Positions 6,082-7,635 of a DNA stretch of 7,635 bases are shown one piece after another. The stretch comes from CAYSBE01 sp044337585. GTDB taxonomy: Bacteria > Bacteroidota > Bacteroidia > UKL13-3. The stretch is taken from NCBI GenBank assembly GCA_044337585.1, contig JBIINH010000109.1:1-7635 (forward strand), in the 5' to 3' direction. Made by a program: the position numbers and the translations under genes. How positions within the stretch are numbered: position 1 is the stretch's first letter; each line of letters opens with the position of its first letter. The notes under the pieces are model-generated. The model made no database searches. It had not been told where the DNA came from and was given only the letters and a program-made list of their open reading frames with translations.

Positions 6082-6462
6082 ATGGAAAGAAAAGACTTTT
6101 TAAAATCAATCGCTCTAGGTGCATTAAGCAGCAGTGTATTATTAACAGCATGTGGTGGCGGAAATACCCCACAGCAAAATACCACAACTACACCAGAAGC
6201 CACTCCAAATCCAACACCGGCAGCACCAGAAGCTTCAGCATCAAGTGCAAATTGCAACGATTTGTCCGGATTAACAGAAGCCGAAATCAATGCACGCAAT
6301 TCAGTAGGATATGTAGAAAAAACAGAGGATTCTGCTAAGAATTGCGGTAACTGTCGTTTTTATCAGCCTGGTACCCAAGCAAACGGATGTGGAGGTTGCC
6401 AGCTATTTAAAGGCCCTGTAAACGAAGGTGGAAATTGTAAATCTTGGTTTGCTAAAGCATAG
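6082..6462 (+). CDS. High-potential iron-sulfur protein (HiPIP)-like lipoprotein
   Basis: HiPIPs carry one [4Fe-4S] cluster and act as periplasmic electron carriers, for example to cytochrome oxidases. The 126-residue product begins MERKDFLK, similar to a Tat motif but with RK instead of RR. A hydrophobic stretch follows, with a lipobox LTAC whose cysteine is C24, so it is predicted to be exported and lipid-anchored. Residues about 25-57 form a Thr/Pro/Ala/Asn-rich linker. The C-terminal domain has the HiPIP pattern: an ARNSVGYVEK helix, then CGNCRFY (C88, C91), CGGCQLFKGPV (C103, C106) and GGNCKSW (C119). The likely ligands are C88, C91, C106 and C119. C58 and C103 are extra. The gene is 90 bp after the DUF3109-type gene and is followed by a terminator. 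Confidence 0.88.
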   Translation: MERKDFLKSIALGALSSSVLLTACGGGNTPQQNTTTTPEATPNPTPAAPEASASSANCNDLSGLTEAEINARNSVGYVEKTEDSAKNCGNCRFYQPGTQANGCGGCQLFKGPVNEGGNCKSWFAKA

Positions 6463-6481
6463 TAGTTTGTAAATAACTTTT

Positions 6482-6511
6482 AAAAAGCCTCTGCATGCAG
6501 GGGCTTTTTTT
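6482..6511 (+). terminator. Rho-independent terminator after the HiPIP-like gene
   Basis: The arms 6482-6493 and 6498-6509 form a 12-bp stem with one G-U wobble around a CATG tetraloop. The G/C core is GCCTCTG pairing with CAGGGGC. Seven T residues (6505-6511) follow. It lies 19 bp after the stop of the HiPIP-like gene and separates it from the methyltransferase gene. The left-arm A-tract could allow termination in both directions. Confidence 0.88.
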
Positions 6512-6515
6512 ATGA

Positions 6516-6524
6516 TATTATTTG
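6516..6524 (+). promoter_or_regulatory. Weak candidate -7 element upstream of the methyltransferase gene
   Basis: TATTATTTG at 6516-6524 resembles TAnnTTTG but has three bases instead of two between TA and TTTG, and no TTG is seen at the right distance upstream. It lies just after the terminator, 39 bp before the ATG, where a promoter is needed. The sequence further on (GCCCCAAT at 6533-6540) also occurs after the infA promoter at 2034-2041. This is a low-confidence call. Confidence 0.28.
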
Positions 6525-6563
6525 TAGCTTCCGCCCCAATTATATTATACCCAATCGTAATCA

Positions 6564-7472
6564 ATGAGTGAAACCATTTTTAAATGCAATTTGTGTGGAT
6601 CAGACAAAGGAGCTAAAATACCATTTAGGTATTTGTTTAAAGAAAGGTATTTGTGGGCGATAAAATGTGAAGGGTGCAGTTTGGTTTCAATTTGGCCAAG
6701 GCCAACGGACAAAGAAATAGAACAAATGTATGCAGTGGATTATTTTACTGGTGCCGATAAACAAACACATCACATGGAAGTAGACTATTTGCAGATATTG
6801 TCAGCAGGTGATTATGCCGATGGGGTAAATGCTATGAAAAAATACGCACCAAAAGGGGGCGCAATACTCGATGTTGGCTGTGCTACAGGTCATTTTCTTA
6901 ACGCATTAAAAAATGCTGGATATCAAGTAGCGGGAACAGAATTATCGGCATATGCAGCCAGCTATGGCAATGATAATTTTGGTGTCAATATTGTAAATGC
7001 GCCATTTGATGAGCAATTAATAGGCACTAGTTTCCAACCTGAAAGTTTTGATGTAATAATGATGAATGATGTACTTGAACATTTTACACACCCAAAGGAA
7101 GCGCTAATTACAGCAAATTTATTACTAAAAAAAGGTGGGGTCTTATTGATTCAACTACCAGGTACGCTCAATTTACTTTCAAGCAAAATTGCATTTGTCT
7201 TGTTTAAACTAATGGGTAAACAAAAAACAATGACGATACCTCCTTACCATTTAACTGAATTTTCTGCGGCTAGTTCAAAAAGCATGCTTTCTGTTGCAGG
7301 ATTTAATCAAATCATTGTTGAAAATGAAATTAAACCACCTCACACAATAACCTTAAGGGGTGGTATTATTGAAAATAGCGTGAAACTTGTATTTCAATAC
7401 ATCAATTATATGCTCACAAAATTATTTAATATAGAGGGCGATCGGATTCATATTGTTGCATACAAATCATAA
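6564..7472 (+). CDS. Class I SAM-dependent methyltransferase with N-terminal four-cysteine ribbon
   Basis: The 302-residue product is a Rossmann-fold methyltransferase that should transfer a methyl group from S-adenosylmethionine; its acceptor is unknown. The N-terminus has two Cys pairs, C8-x2-C11 and C35-x2-C38, which look like a zinc ribbon. This is followed by an IWPRPTDKEIEQMY segment. Motif I is ILDVGCATGHFLNAL (101-115, with D103 and G105-G109). The acidic residue ending strand 2 is E126 in GTELS. The post-motif segment is FDVIMMNDVLEHFTHP (162-177). There is no signal peptide; the hydrophobic stretch near 195-215 is short and may be part of the fold. The combination occurs among methyltransferases of polysaccharide or secondary-metabolite loci, and the glycosyltransferase start 10 bp downstream favours a glycan role. 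Confidence is high for the fold and low for the substrate. Confidence 0.9.
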   Translation: MSETIFKCNLCGSDKGAKIPFRYLFKERYLWAIKCEGCSLVSIWPRPTDKEIEQMYAVDYFTGADKQTHHMEVDYLQILSAGDYADGVNAMKKYAPKGGAILDVGCATGHFLNALKNAGYQVAGTELSAYAASYGNDNFGVNIVNAPFDEQLIGTSFQPESFDVIMMNDVLEHFTHPKEALITANLLLKKGGVLLIQLPGTLNLLSSKIAFVLFKLMGKQKTMTIPPYHLTEFSAASSKSMLSVAGFNQIIVENEIKPPHTITLRGGIIENSVKLVFQYINYMLTKLFNIEGDRIHIVAYKS

Positions 7473-7482
7473 CAACCTATTG

Positions 7483-7635
7483 ATGACAACGCCTGAAAAA
7501 AAAATATTGGCTATCATCTCGTATCCATTTCTCCCTGCCACAACAGGAGGGGAGATATCAACGCTAAATATTTTAAAATACTTATCACATCGGTATGATG
7601 TAAGTGTTTTTACTGTGGAGCCATATTCAAAACAA
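7483..7635 (+). CDS. Glycosyltransferase (GT4-like), N-terminal part only, cut by the window end
   Basis: The reading frame runs from the ATG to the last base and gives 51 residues without a stop. After a short polar start it has a hydrophobic first strand (KILAIISYPFLP), then a TTGGEIST loop, a helix ending LNILKYLSHRYDV and a second strand SVFTVEP. This layout (strand, proline, Gly-Gly loop, helix, 'DV' plus strand) is typical of the N-terminal Rossmann domain of GT-B group-1 glycosyltransferases. The catalytic C-terminal domain lies outside the window. The 10-bp gap to the methyltransferase stop suggests co-transcription and a shared glycan pathway. The donor and acceptor cannot be told. 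Confidence 0.72.
   Translation, partial: MTTPEKKILAIISYPFLPATTGGEISTLNILKYLSHRYDVSVFTVEPYSKQ

Noticed and set aside
6036..6338. Open frames overlapping the HiPIP-like gene (- strand 6036-6299, + strand 6150-6338)
   Set aside because: The HiPIP-like frame has the lipobox and cluster ligands; the others are low-complexity shadows of its Thr/Pro/Ala-rich linker.
1..7635. Mobile element, CRISPR array, toxin-antitoxin or phage-defence system
   Set aside because: No transposase, integrase, direct-repeat array, att-like duplication or defence domain was found. The genes are all housekeeping, redox or glycan related.

Overview
The window comes from a member of the Bacteroidota. It carries the end of the spc ribosomal-protein operon and all of the alpha operon, all on the + strand. 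Several signs point to this phylum: proteins of the expected Bacteroidota type (a 38-residue zinc-free bL36, a bL17 with a charged tail, a DUF3109-type protein), almost no Shine-Dalgarno sequences, and promoter elements of the TAnnTTTG type. The sequence is AT-rich. The direct secY-infA junction, without map between them, differs from the arrangement I know from Bacteroides; the class or genus cannot be fixed from this window.

Positions 1-5361 hold rpmD (3' part only), rplO, secY, infA, rpmJ, rpsM, rpsK, rpsD, rpoA and rplQ. Gaps are mostly 4-33 bp. The one larger gap, 58 bp between secY and infA, contains a good match to a Bacteroidota promoter. The products are ribosomal proteins of both subunits, the core of the Sec translocon, initiation factor 1 and the RNA polymerase alpha subunit, so the operon couples ribosome, polymerase and secretion capacity. 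A strong hairpin terminator at 5381-5413 closes it.

Positions 5413-6511 hold two short cysteine-rich genes. The first is a DUF3109-type protein whose promoter -7 element appears to overlap the T-tract of the preceding terminator, which would make its mRNA almost leaderless. The second is a lipoprotein of the high-potential iron-sulfur protein (HiPIP) type, followed by its own terminator.

Positions 6512-7635 hold a SAM-dependent methyltransferase with an N-terminal four-cysteine ribbon, then the first 51 codons of a GT4-like glycosyltransferase that runs off the window. This looks like the edge of a surface-polysaccharide or glycan locus.

Most of the window is highly conserved housekeeping DNA. 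I see no mobile element, CRISPR array, tRNA or rRNA, and no clear new multi-gene system. No gene-free stretch exceeds about 100 bp. The points most worth a second look are the terminator/promoter overlap before the DUF3109-type gene, the two adjacent metal-binding-type proteins, and the polysaccharide-locus edge.
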